Shown piece by piece: positions 8,301-16,264 of a stretch of 20,648 nucleotides of DNA. Within the stretch, counting starts at the first letter, position 1, and each line of letters begins with the position of its first letter. Origin of the DNA: Mesotaenium endlicherianum (Eukaryota > Streptophyta > Zygnematophyceae > Zygnematales > Mesotaeniaceae); NCBI GenBank assembly GCA_009602735.1, contig WELA01006134.1:104592-125239 (forward strand), in the 5' to 3' direction. The notes below the pieces were generated by a model that did no database searches, had not been told where the DNA came from, and saw nothing but the letters and a program-made list of their open reading frames with translations. Position numbers and translations under genes: made by a program.

Positions 8301-8934
8301 TTCAACAAGGATGTGTGATCTAATCAAAAGAGGGAATACCTCTTGGGGATAAAAGATACCAACCTTAGTGAATGGGTGGTCTGAGACCTCACTGATTTTA
8401 CAATATTCATGCTTGCCCATATTGAGGACATGCAGCAACTTCTCGGTCTTGCCCAACTTGGTCTCAGATCGTTGCTGGAAGCAATTGCATGAAGTAGTAG
8501 TGACATCTGCCAAGTGTCAAAGACAAAATCAAAGGCAAGTTTCAGAATGATACACACCTCATCAGGCGTATATGAGCACGCTTATCTAGACTGATCTTGA
8601 ACTTGGTTACATAAATTGCTCTTTGATCATAGTGTTGACAGCTGATACTCACCAATGACTTTGACAAGGCGATAAAATCTCTCGTGTGCACTCCCGTTTG
8701 GTTTATCAATAGGAATGCGGATGAAAGAATCTGTCACTTTTTTCTCAAACTCAGGGTCGTGGAAAAGATAGTCAAGCAATGCCCGAGAAAGACATATCAT
8801 CTGTATGTTATTGGGCGTAATTGCAGCAACTATTTTGTGCTTATCCTCGTCTAGCTCTCCTGCCTCAGGATGAATCACCTCCGCCATTGTCGCTGTGCCT
8901 TTTTCCTTCATCTTTTTCAACTCATTCGACCGCA
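2395..8934 (-). CDS. NERD: NERD-like gene (Plus3 domain, acidic linker, WG/GW repeats, C-terminal CCCH finger), about eight exons
   Basis: Predicted coding exons on the minus strand are 8653-8934, 8364-8506, 7661-7720, 6946-6996, 5806-5886, 4743-5034, 4095-4199 (tentative) and 2395-3827, about 814 residues. Reading phases close at every junction. The first five exons assemble a Plus3 (Rtf1-type) domain ending in the conserved NLRDRASEKG block. Next come an acidic linker, a possible GYF exon, a WG/GW-rich region and a terminal CCCH finger. This order matches Arabidopsis NERD (zinc finger CCCH domain-containing protein 19), which binds an ARGONAUTE through GW motifs and acts in RNA-directed chromatin silencing. 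The PHD and SWIB domains of plant NERD were not found upstream, so the protein is either shorter or has missed 5' exons. Family membership is well supported; the silencing role is inferred. Confidence 0.78.
2950..3870. repeat. Low-complexity triplet-repeat tract (CTC/GCA-type) within the last NERD-like exon
   Basis: On the plus strand it reads as alternating runs of CCT/CCA and GCA/GCC triplets, including an uninterrupted (GCA)n run near 3297-3333. On the coding minus strand these give Gly, Ala and Trp codons. Further CAG/CTG-rich DNA continues to about 4045 in the preceding intron. Confidence 0.9.
4095..4199 (-). CDS. Candidate GYF-like exon G (tentative)
   Basis: This 105-base frame runs from acceptor GATTCTTACAG to a perfect donor GTGAGTG. 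Both sides are phase 1, so it can be included or skipped without changing the frame. It encodes DGWSLPFAFFSVYRK and later AIWRALG, which loosely resembles the GYF pattern (GPFSxxQLRKW...GYF...IWRA) and sits where plant NERD carries GYF. The defining Gly-Pro-Phe and Gly-Tyr-Phe residues are mostly replaced (LPF, WVF). It may be a diverged domain or chance. Confidence 0.35.
4200..4742 (-). other. Intron between NERD-like exons F and G (or part of a longer intron to 3828)
   Basis: No other exon is visible. It contains CA-rich DNA on the plus strand (about 4536-4640), which is GT-rich in the sense of the gene, and an impure GTGTGGC tract on the plus strand near 4240-4280. Confidence 0.5.
4743..5034 (-). 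CDS. NERD-like exon F: post-Plus3 helix and acidic linker
   Basis: The encoded TQREMIDKLTALEDP and ADVAADPRM align with the family segment after the Plus3 domain (RECVEKLQLLK.PEE and IHADPNM). An acidic stretch follows (SLSDEDDNEDDDE), as in NERD, and then an Asn-rich tail. The start chosen is CACACAG|CTT in phase 0. About 25 residues before TQRE have no counterpart in the family, so the true start may lie further in. The end is AAT|G|GTGCTA in phase 1; reading on instead reaches a stop 20 bases later. Confidence 0.7.
5317..5395. repeat. (TA)n microsatellite with TGTA interruptions
   Basis: About 79 bases of alternating TA broken by regular TGTA or TACA steps, in the intron between NERD-like exons E and F (5035-5805). 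It is long enough to extrude as cruciform DNA. Confidence 0.95.
5630..5770. repeat. (CA)n-rich microsatellite, sense (GT)n for the NERD-like gene
   Basis: A degenerate ACACAT/ACGC region ends in a pure (CA) run at 5745-5770. On the minus strand, which is the sense strand here, it is (GT)n starting about 36 bases after the exon E donor. Confidence 0.95.
5806..5886 (-). CDS. NERD-like exon E: end of Plus3 domain (RASEKG block)
   Basis: A TGAGCAG acceptor in phase 0 opens with WKEGERLKLINLRDRASEKG, matching the last Plus3 helix of NERD proteins (WLEAEILRLxxLRDRASEKG) residue for residue in length. The 3' boundary is uncertain. A weak GT donor, CAA|GTTTTA, is used here and is in phase with exon F. 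A U12-like ATATCCTC lies nine bases earlier. A (GT)n tract in sense orientation begins about 36 bases downstream. Confidence 0.75.
6064..6152. repeat. Heptanucleotide minisatellite (CTGACTG)n
   Basis: Seven-base units of CTGACTG type repeat six times perfectly and then degenerate (CTGCTAA, CTGCTATTGA). It lies in the intron between NERD-like exons D and E (5887-6945). The rest of that intron has no visible exon. Confidence 0.9.
6946..6996 (-). CDS. NERD-like exon D: 51-base microexon in Plus3 domain
   Basis: The acceptor GCTTGCAG and the donor GAT|GTAAGATC bracket exactly 17 codons, EEVERKAEQLRHDRVGD. This is the missing Plus3 helix between LTV and the tryptophan of the next exon, with the same length as the family segment (GDIQEKA...VRVND). 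Both ends are phase 0, and it was found by asking for those 17 residues. Too short for ordinary ORF searches. Confidence 0.82.
6997..7660 (-). other. Intron between NERD-like exons C and D
   Basis: No further exon is needed, because exons C and D join in phase and in alignment. It contains three imperfect copies of GGTCAAnGGAAG near 7005-7040 and nothing else recognisable. Confidence 0.65.
7661..7720 (-). CDS. NERD-like exon C: 60-base exon in Plus3 domain
   Basis: The exon encodes TECRNLCRAMKLNFVPKLTV, which joins exon B as FTK-TEC and aligns without gaps to the family segment FTEDECKRLRQS...LTV. It ends at a perfect donor, GTGAGTAC. The acceptor is GTGAGCAG, in phase 0. A better-looking acceptor lies about 35 bases upstream (AG at 7756-7755) but would break the reading phase. 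Confidence 0.8.
7721..8363 (-). other. Intron between NERD-like exons B and C
   Basis: A 643-base spacer with stops in all minus-strand frames. No additional Plus3 residues are missing at the junction, so no exon is expected. Confidence 0.65.
8364..8506 (-). CDS. NERD-like exon B: middle of Plus3 domain
   Basis: The acceptor is preceded by a long pyrimidine tract (TTTGATTTTGTCTTTGACACTTGGCAG read on the minus strand in two parts) and fits the phase-1 donor of exon A. The encoded ETKLGKTEKLLHVLNMGKHE and KISEVSDHPFTK match the Plus3 segment usually read as YKVGK..LLEILNL and the SNQxFT turn. The donor is AAG|GTTGGT in phase 0. The 146-base intron before it is the shortest in the gene. Confidence 0.8.
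8653..8934 (-). CDS. NERD-like exon A: start of Plus3 domain
   Basis: The exon follows a TTACTGTTTAG acceptor and ends at a strong donor, G|GTGAGTAT, in phase 1. It encodes a charged leader (ELKKMKEKGTATMAEV) and then the first Plus3 block: NNIQMICLSRALLDYL, FEKKVTDSFIRIPI and RFYRLVKVIG, matching the family pattern of a strand, the SFVRI strand and YRLVxVxG. It could be an internal exon completed by an upstream codon base, or the first coding exon starting at one of the in-frame ATGs (MKEKG or MAEV). No upstream exon was identified. Confidence 0.8.
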
Positions 8935-9690
8935 CTAAACAGTAAATTATGCCTCATGAGCATGCACCAGTTACCTTAGTTCAACTTAGATGGAACATTC
9001 AAGATTCTACAAATTGCTGCATTCTTTGAATGTTACGTTCCAGGCGAGCTTGTAGAGCATGCAGGTGAAACTGCAAGTTCTGAGCTTATGGGTACGACGT
9101 GAGCATGCATCATTTACCTTAATTTGCTCAGCATAGCTAGATGCAACATTCTACAGAGTTGCTTTTTTCTAATTAAACGTCACGTTTTATGCTTTTCCGA
9201 GCTTGAGGGAACCACGAGGCAACTCATGCAAAGCTCTTCCAGTGTGTACAATTATCGGTATTTTATTACCGGATCAGGAATCAAAATCACATTATCAATT
9301 AATAGTCGTCAGATCTGCTTGGTTTACCTGTTAGCGATTCGATTTACATCCCACACATTCCATGACATGCATATCATGCATGTATTTACGAGGTTAAAGT
9401 GTGAATAAAAAGTTTCGAAAGCCAAAAAATATATCCATGCACAGGTGACCTGTACGCGTACGAGGGGGTGCATTCAGACCGACAAGATTTGGTCACGCAA
9501 ACTGCCTCTTAGTTGGCTCAGCTACGAGTCTGAAGTGCTTGCAGTAGAAATTCTGAGGATTAAGTGAGCCTAATACCAGCTGATGTATTTGAATGCCACT
9601 AGTGAGCTCAACTTAATCCCTACTTCAATGAAGATGTAGCTTCTATATGGACATTATATTGCACCTCTGCTAAAAGATACTCGTAAAACG
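8935..9690. other. Probable divergent promoter region between the NERD-like gene and the unknown plus-strand gene
   Basis: There are no supported exons on either strand. It is AT-richer than its flanks and includes a diverged direct duplication (8957-9052 and 9100-9205). Upstream exons of the NERD-like gene could still hide here; I looked for SWIB-like peptides on the minus strand and saw none. Confidence 0.45.
8957..9205. repeat. Two diverged direct copies of a ~100-bp element
   Basis: Both copies start TGAGCATGCA followed by a TTACCTTA stretch, share a TCTACA..TTGC stretch in the middle, have an ACGTT stretch and end CGAGCTTG. The start-to-start offset is about 143 bases. The match is partial and was made by eye. 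Confidence 0.55.
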
Positions 9691-10114
9691 ATGAATATGC
9701 TGGTAGCTTTCAGGCACAAATGGAAGCAGCCCGAACTAAAAGCTACTTCTCAACGGACTGTGAGAGGGATATGCTCACCAGGAAACCAGAGCAATCTGAC
9801 AAGAGACGTGTCTGCAGGAGAAGATACCTGTAGTGGCAAAGATTTCAATGAATTTCAGAAGTTGGTTCGTATGGAAGAGATCATTGATAGAGGTGACCTA
9901 GGCAGGACTAATCACATGAGTGATGGAGCTAGAAATAGAATGAGGCAAGTAGAAGGACAAGAGAAGTTGGTATGGGATGCAACTTCAGGGTTGCTGAAAC
10001 AAGGCAGTTTAAGACCTGTAGGGCTGCCTGGCGGCACTTCGACTTTCCTGAGAAAGTGTCACAGGCTGACACATTTCTTCAGGAAAAAGCTACAAGTACC
10101 TCTGCAAACAAAGG
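9691..10114 (+). CDS. Unknown gene, exon 1 (predicted start)
   Basis: ATG at 9691 begins MNMLVAFRHKWKQPELKA; an in-frame TAG lies 52 bases upstream. It encodes about 141 residues with basic and acidic stretches and no known motif. The end is at AAGG|GTAAGC, a good donor in phase 1; reading on stops after eight codons. Without a family match, the start and even the linkage to the next exon are uncertain. Confidence 0.5.
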
Positions 10115-13100
10115 GTAAGCTCACGTTCTTGGCTGAGTAATCAAACAGTGTTTGTGCAGAGAAGCACTAAAAGGGTTACATAAAAGCATGCTGAGCACGC
10201 TGAAAATCTGTGCTCTCAATTCCACTTAAGTAACCAGGCTGAGCAAGAATTCATCATTAAGCGCTTCCTAAGAGATTGCCACCAGCCTGTGACTCAAGAT
10301 TTCTTAGCACATTCCAACGTGTACCACGTACTGGCATGGATTGCTACAGATCTGTCGTCTTAAGACAGCGGAACACAGCTCTTTGGTAAGGTAAAGTTGA
10401 CTATTTACATCGACTCCACTTAGCTATATATCAGCTCACAAGGGACTCATGAAACATCCAGAAGCTTCTGAAGGACAGCTGGCTTGCTGTAAAGACGTAC
10501 GGAGTACTATACAAGGAGTCTTGCCCTCTGCAGGAAATTAAGAACATGATTGTGCTTGGACAGGTTCTCCTGAACAGACTCAGCTCCTGCGGTGGGAAGC
10601 ATGGACCCCCACAAGCAACAACCAGAGCCAACGGAGACCATGTGGATCAACACCACTATCCTTGGCAAACATTGAACAGGAGTGCTGGGTTGATCCTGAA
10701 GAAGAATCCATACCTTCAGACCAAGAGCATTCAGACCTGGACCCTTACATATCTAACAGTTCAGCACCTCCTTCTCCAAGGAGGAACTATTCCATCATGG
10801 ACAGTGAATGGCACCAGGGGGGGGAAGCAGAAGGTGAAGGTGAAAGGAGCCTCGTACATTCGTCATCCTTGCCATTCAAGACAAACAGGTTGATTACAAA
10901 TCAACAAACCACAGGTTGCTACAACATCCAGGATCGAAGTCAAGACAGAAGTTTGCCCTCACATGCTGCACTAACTTTACCACAAGAAAACCTGGTGAAA
11001 AAAGCAAAGTCTTGGAAGCAACGATTGCTTTTCAGTGGGGAGCTCAGCAACAGACTGGGGAGAGGAAACCCAAAGAAAAGGCCAGGTGGCCCCCTTGGTA
11101 GGCCTACTCGTCTGCAATCTTCTGCAGCAGCATCTTCAACAGCAGCTTCTGAACTCACTACAGCAGTGAAGAAATTACATATGAGCCCTGAAGCTAGCAG
11201 CAACAATCAGCTGGCAGAGGTCAATGTAAGCATAGGGGATACTCGGGAAATAGCGAGTCTAGGGTCAGTACAGTCAGTGAGCCAGGCTGCAGTTGCTGCC
11301 GAGAAAGTGCAAGAAGGTTGTAACAAAGTCATTAAGGTAATTCCTGGCAAGCTTACTGCACATTTAGAGATTAGTGGGTCAATAAGACAAATTGATGATC
11401 GCGGCTATAGCAATTTCAATGCCTTGATCTTTGAACGAGAGGCAGGAAGCACCAGTGCAGTGGCAAGGGAGAGCAGGAGGTCTGGACCTTATTCATATAT
11501 TGGGGGCACACCAGTGGCAGCAGAGAATGGCACCGCCAAGGATAACCTTTTTCCAGATGACTTCCCACCCCAATGCTCTGAAATATTACAGGAGATGCAT
11601 AAGGTCTGTCAGGAAGTAACTGTGAATATTCTCAACAGCCTTCCTGGTAAGCAGCGGACAAGAGAAGATGCTGGAAGAGGCAGAGCAGAGGTGAGCTTTC
11701 TTGTTCGCCTGCATTGAAACATGACAAACTGAACCTTTCAGCAGATTGTGCAGGCATTTTGTTTCTTCTGTGTTCAGCTCTAGAAAATGTATTTCTCAGG
11801 TAAATGCTACACGTGAATGCGATGTTGCTGAAAGAAAATCTTATAGCATGTGAGGCGACCCTTTCACACGTTTTTCTCAGTTGCATCCTCGAGGTACGAT
11901 CCAATATGACAGGCAGTTTCCTTCAATACACATTCATGGTGGCTTGTATAACAGTATCCTTGCAGCAAGGTTAATTGGTTTGCTCCAGTTTGGACAGATG
12001 TTGGCTCGTTTTGCACCTTGACACCAGTGTGGACCTCCCATGGGCTCAGTAACCTCCAGTCCACTAGATTGCATAACATCATGAATATAAACACGGTGGC
12101 TGGTCGATGGCTGTCATTTGGCATATGTGTGGAGATTAGGCTGGACGTATCTTCTGGGAATAAAATTGCACTTACTCGATGTGGCGTCATGTGTGCTGCC
12201 TTGCAGAAGGTTGATCAGGCAGAAGTGGCGTGTGACAATCTCAATTCACGGACTGCTCGCAGCGTCGGAAGTGTGGAAGCTGCAGCTTTTCAACAGAACC
12301 TATCGCCAACACCTCTTGAAGAGACAGTTAAGACGATCAAGGATGGCAACCCCATACCAGCAGCTTCAGGAACTAGGCAGGCCTGGACCACGCCTGTAGG
12401 GCACCCTGCTGATTTTGACACCTGGCGGGACGACATAGTGGCTGGCAGCAGTCTTCTTGCAGGCCGTCCTCTGCTCTCTCCCCCTGCTGAGCTGGAGGAG
12501 CCTGTCACTGCTAGCAACACCTGGCATGCTGAGGTCATGGCGAGCAGTGCCCCTGTCCCACACCACCTCCTGCTCTCTCCTGGCGCTGAGATGAAGGAGT
12601 TCGTCTCTGTCAGGCCTGCTGCGTCCATACCTATGGGGGGGGAAAGGGCCCCTGATGGACAGGTGGAGCCATGTGACCAGCCAGACTGTCCTGCAGATAC
12701 GTCACTTCAGCATCCCAAAACCCTAGCGGTGGCGCCTGAGACTGGGCCTACAGAAGCGGCAGCTTTGGAGGCCGACAACGAAAGCCTGCTCCCACCTGTC
12801 TTTGATGACCTTGCTCTCAGGCGGAAAAGCCTCTCTCCTCTATCAGTCAGGCAGGAGAGGGACGCACAGTCAGGGAAAGAGCTGGCATTTAGCCCTGAGC
12901 TTTATTCACACGCAGATCCTGTCTCTCCCATCTACTTGCCAGACCTTTCTGGAATGGCCCAGAGCCAAGCCTCTCCGGGGGCTAGGGCCTCCTACACAGA
13001 CCTGGTTTTGACAGACTTTAAGGAGTCGTACACCCAGCTGGAAAGCAGCTACATGTTCCCTGTGTCCCCCCCAGCTGTGACTCAGAGGCGACAGGTGGAG

Positions 13101-14045
13101 GCCGAGAGGCAGCTGCGCACTAGCAGGTGGATCTTCTCCGAATTTGTGGGCCCCCCCCGGGCGCCTGTTGTTAGACGCTCCCTCCTCTCCTCTCCCAAGA
13201 CTGCCTGGCAGCAGGAGCCACACCGTAGGAACAAAACCCTGGAGCAGACCCAGATATCCCCGAATGCCCCCCAGGAGAGTGTGAACACAACCTTGGAGCA
13301 AAGCCAGATGTCCTCGCGCGCCTGCCAGGAGAGTGGGAACACAACCCTGGAGCAGACGCAGATGCCCACGCCTGCGCACCAGAAGAGGGGGAACACACTT
13401 CTGAAGCAAGCCCTGATGCCAGGACGAGCGCGCCAGGCAAATCCGCCTGCTCGTCCCAATCAACCGAGAAAGCCGGCAAGCAAAGGAGCGAAGCCGAAGC
13501 AGCTGGACCCCCTCGCAAGGCTCAGGCCGCCTCGTGCTCTGCCAGCTGGCGGGCGGCCGAGGAGCACATATGTCGACACACGGGCCACCGCCGCAGGGTA
13601 CAAGTGGGTGACAATCCCAAGGGGCCCCAGTCTTGTGCCCTCGCAGAGCTCCCCCCCCTTTCATTTTCGTTCCTTCCGCTCTTCCTCTCAGTCTCACGCT
13701 TCACCCCTCCCCCAGCAGGAGCCTGACTCAGCCCCAGGATCACCTTACCCTGCGTCATCCCCTGCCCTTTCGGAGGCAACGGGTGCAGACTCAGATGCAA
13801 ACACAGACACAAGCAGCCGGGCAGGTGCAGGTCCGGGGTCAAAAACAGTCTCCGAAGCAGATACAGGTGCGGACACAGGGGTGGAGACAGGTGCGGTTCT
13901 ATGTGCGTATACGGGTGCGATTTCAGGCGCCGGCCTACGTGGTGCAGGTGCAGGGGCAGGTGCAGGTGCAGGTACATCTGAGGACGCGGGATGGGGCGTG
14001 GGTGCAGAAGGAGACTCTCTATTCGGTGACCTCTTCAGCTCGTGA
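9691..14045 (+). CDS. Unrecognised Ser-Pro-rich, low-complexity protein, three predicted exons
   Basis: The exons 9691-10114, 10600-11690 and 12207-14045 join in phase (1, then 0) into about 1,117 residues. I do not recognise the family. No enzyme fold, membrane segment or signal peptide is visible. The protein looks mostly disordered and hydrophilic, with a basic patch in exon 2 (VKKAKSWKQR, NPKKRPGGPLGRP) that could be a nuclear signal or a weak AT-hook-like GRP core. Many Ser/Thr-Pro sites occur in exon 3 (LSPTP, LSPPAE, FSPEL, VSPIY, VSPPA, SSPK), which suggests proline-directed phosphorylation. Two internal repeat families are present. It is divergently oriented to the NERD-like gene. 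A nuclear, cell-cycle-regulated role would be speculation. Confidence 0.6.
10115..10599 (+). other. Intron (probable) between unknown-gene exons 1 and 2
   Basis: The only acceptor that fits both the open frame downstream (open from 10542) and the phase-1 donor is GTGGGAAG at 10598-10599. It has a poor pyrimidine tract, so a small extra exon in this interval is possible. I could not identify one. Confidence 0.4.
10600..11690 (+). CDS. Unknown gene, exon 2
   Basis: A long frame of about 363 codons, rich in Ser, Gln and charged residues (QECWVDPEEESIPSDQEHSD, ENLVKKAKSWKQR, then SSAAASSTAASELTT). The end chosen is GCAGAG|GTGAGC in phase 0. A second good donor, CCTG|GTAAGC, lies 44 bases earlier in phase 1 and would not fit exon 3 at its best acceptor. 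Confidence 0.6.
12207..14045 (+). CDS. Unknown gene, exon 3 (C-terminal)
   Basis: An excellent acceptor, GTGCTGCCTTGCAG, in phase 0 opens with KVDQAEVACDNLNS. The 612 codons contain a 33-residue imperfect duplication (12417-12605), four 18-residue repeats (13230-13442), a basic Pro-rich stretch (GGRPRSTYVDTR) and a Gly-Ala dipeptide tail that ends GDSLFGDLFSS before TGA. The frame stays open upstream to 12018, so the acceptor rather than the open frame sets the start. The preceding intron (11691-12206) holds no other visible exon. Confidence 0.7.
   Translation, partial: KVDQAEVACDNLNSRTARSVGSVEAAAFQQNLSPTPLEETVKTIKDGNPIPAASGTRQAWTTPVGHPADFDTWRDDIVAGSSLLAGRPLLSPPAELEEPVTASNTWHAEVMASSAPVPHHLLLSPGAEMKEFVSVRPAASIPMGGERAPDGQVEPCDQPDCPADTSLQHPKTLAVAPETGPTEAAALEADNESLLPPVFDDLALRRKSLSPLSVRQERDAQSGKELAFSPELYSHADPVSPIYLPDLSGMAQSQASPGARASYTDLVLTDFKESYTQLESSYMFPVSPPAVTQRRQVEAERQLRTSRWIFSEFVGPPRAPVVRRSLLSSPKTAWQQEPHRRNKTLEQTQISPNAPQESVNTTLEQSQMSSRACQESGNTTLEQTQMPTPAHQKRGNTLLKQALMPGRARQANPPARPNQPRKPASKGAKPKQLDPLARLRPPRALPAGGRPRSTYVDTRATAAGYKWVTIPRGPSLVPSQSSPPFHFRSFRSSSQSHASPLPQQEPDSAPGSPYPASSPALSEATGADSDANTDTSSRAGAGPGSKTVSEADTGADTGVETGAVLCAYTGAISGAGLRGAGAGAGAGAGTSEDAGWGVGAEGDSLFGDLFSS
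12417..12605 (+). repeat. Protein-level duplication, 30 residues at 33-residue period
   Basis: Copy 1 (12417-12506) and copy 2 (12516-12605) align without gaps and share 12 of 30 residues, including TW near the start and LLSPxAExxExV at the end. It is an old internal duplication in unknown-gene exon 3. Confidence 0.7.
13230..13442 (+). repeat. Four tandem 18-residue (54-bp) repeats
   Basis: The units read N(K/T)TLEQTQ(I/M)SPNAPQESV with gradual divergence: NTTLEQSQM, NTTLEQTQM and NTLLKQALM start the second, third and fourth units. They lie in unknown-gene exon 3 and may be linear binding motifs presented in series. Confidence 0.85.
13780..13975 (+). repeat. GTGCAGG/GGTGCG-type minisatellite within coding sequence
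   Basis: Short GC-rich units (ACAGGTGCG, CAGGTGCAGG) encode Gly-Ala, Asp-Thr-Gly and GAGAGAGAG runs near the C-terminus of the unknown protein. Confidence 0.75.
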
Positions 14046-15100
14046 GGACTTAAGAGCATGGTAAAAAATAGATGGCCTGGGACTTCGTGATTGTGGACAT
14101 GCCTCAACCTATTGTTGCATTGGCAGGAAAAGCATCTTATTGCAAATCCTTGGAGAGGCTCTGAGAGATCCGAGATCACTTTCATGGCAGACAATGGCAG
14201 CTCTGTGGCCTATCTCAAAGTGGAGTGGCAGAGATTCTGACTCTCAGGTTCACCTCAATTCATTGACACGCAACATGGACACCCTCTCCGGGCGAAGTAC
14301 TTCGTGACACGCTTTCAGTCCAGCTCGGTCATTTGAAGCTTTGCGACTCTGAGAGCTATATGACAAGAACAATGGCCTAAGTTGACTGCATTAGACTTGG
14401 CATTGACTTCATCAGGTTGTGCCTAAGGTTACAGTGATGGTGCGTGACTTGATTGTCTTCCATGAGAGTCTTTGGGCTGTAGGAGTGATTGAAGTAATGG
14501 CTTTGGTGATGTAAGATTGGACCAGAAATATTGATGGAGGTGCTTCAGATATTATCTTGCAACAGGGTCTGTACTATCATTCTCTCACATTTGTATCAGC
14601 TTACTATATATCAAAAGATAGAGAAGAGGTTCTCCAACCAGCCATGAATGCCCTTACAAGAAGCTAGCAAAGAGATGACCGTACCCGTAATCATCCAACC
14701 TTGTCCGCAACAAGACGTATCACGTTCTACCTGCAATGCTAACCCGAGTAAGTTGCGCCTGTCAATAAATGGATTGTATCATGCTTGTCCCGACTTGCAC
14801 GTAGCTCCTTATTACACTATTTACCATGGAAACCAATCAACACATTCTGCCGCATTCTATACCTCACAATGTTGTTAGAAATGCATGTTTCGGAATCTGT
14901 ACGCGGTAAAAATGATCCGAGGCCGAAATGTCAGGGATGCACTTCGTACTGCTTCGTACCACCTTTGCAAGTGTAGAACTGGTACTGGCAAGCCGGTACA
15001 ATATGGTGCAATACCTTTTCAACCCTTAACGGCGTACGGTTCACTTAAATCTGTCCGAGGTCCTGTCCATCCCACGCGCTGAAGTGGACTTTGGGAACAC

Positions 15101-15130
15101 GAGTTCGAGTGAGTTTGAGCGAGTTTGAGC
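15101..15130. repeat. Three copies of a 10-bp unit (GAGTTYGAGY)
   Basis: GAGTTCGAGT, GAGTTTGAGC and GAGTTTGAGC lie head to tail. No function is evident. Confidence 0.85.
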
Positions 15131-15605
15131 TACCTTGTGTGGGCTTGTGCTGCCTGCAGGAGTCAGAATCGATCTTGTACTACCTGGATACGGCTATCAG
15201 TGTTTACCCATTGAGCACAATTGCCAGTAGACTTCCCCGTCGACTGCCCCGGGAAAATGGTTGATGTCGTCATGAGTTGGTTGGCGAGGCTAGACCACCT
15301 CTCGCTGGGGCCCAGAATGAGTGCAATAGGTGGCCGCTTGCGCTTGTGTTCTATTTTTCCCGGGCTCTGACAGGCGCCGATCTCTCTGGGAACAAATGCA
15401 AGCGACATGCATTTTGTCAGAGATTGTCAGAATGATATTCGAGCAGTTCGTGCAGTGCCCGAGCCACGAGGAAAAGTGGCCAATGCCGACTACGGTCTAC
15501 CGGCAGACAAGGGACGCATCGCTACATCGATATATCGAAGTGGTCCAAAGACTGTCGGCAGTGTGCCGTCCGTGGAGGTAGGGAGAAAACGGCGCGTGCG
15601 AAGAG

Positions 15606-15760
15606 AACGTCCGAAAGTGGTTGCTGTGCTCGTTTGTCAAGTGGGACATCGTGCATTTCTCCTGGATTAAGCCCGCTGATTGCATCACATTTCCTCGTTT
15701 TTTAGCGTCGCATGCCGAATCACGGCGGCGGATTTTGTGGGATTGCTGGCGTGGCCACTT
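15606..15760 (-). pseudogene. Possible decayed BED-type zinc finger (transposase remnant)
   Basis: The minus-strand frame contains SACDAKKRGNVMQSAG and, 10 or so residues on, TMSHLTNEH. This resembles the BED finger of hAT-family transposases (CxxCKK..., then SxHLxxxH), but one cysteine of the first pair is missing. No transposase core, terminal repeats or target-site duplication were seen. It could be a relic or chance. Confidence 0.22.
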
Positions 15761-15998
15761 TGTCATTGTAAATCGTGTCCATTGTGGCCGGCAGTGGCTG
15801 GCAATTTTGCTCAACGATTTTAAGCGTGTGGGTTATTGCTGACGTACTGGTGCGTGGCGGACTCACGCGTTCAGCCGTAGATGGTAGCATCTCAAGTAGT
15901 AGTCTGCCGAAGTGGTCTAAAAAGGTGGTCTATTACCGGGAAAGTGTGGAAATTGTGCTCAATGGGTAAACACTGTATGTAAAAAGTTGGGCGACTGG

Positions 15999-16046
15999 TC
16001 GTGTTTGCGACTCCACAGTCCGATCGTATTTGCGACTCCACAGTCC
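15999..16046. repeat. Direct repeat, 23 bp at 25-bp spacing
   Basis: TCGTGTTTGCGACTCCACAG plus TCC is repeated 25 bases later with one difference (G to A). Confidence 0.9.
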
Positions 16047-16264
16047 ACACACAGGACCCGCACCCTGGGCAACCCCAGGGCCAGGCCTGGGCCAGGCCCA
16101 CGTCGGGCCTGATCGGGCCCAGTCGGGCCACCCAAATTTGGTGCGCCTTTGAGGTGCTTTGAGCAGCTTTAAGGCATTGTAAAAGAGCCACATGGCGAAG
16201 GCAGAACCGTGCACACTGAATATATATGGACATGAGTGGACGCGATTGGACCTGACAAGGATCT

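Noticed and set aside
12906..13697. 263-residue minus-strand frame opposite unknown-gene exon 3
   Set aside because: It is antisense to the longer plus-strand exon, which has a clean acceptor and internal protein repeats; Cys/Arg-rich composition here reflects complementarity.
15330..15842. Overlapping plus-strand frames of 73-87 residues
   Set aside because: No domain, no splice partner, and no codon pattern better than the opposite strand.
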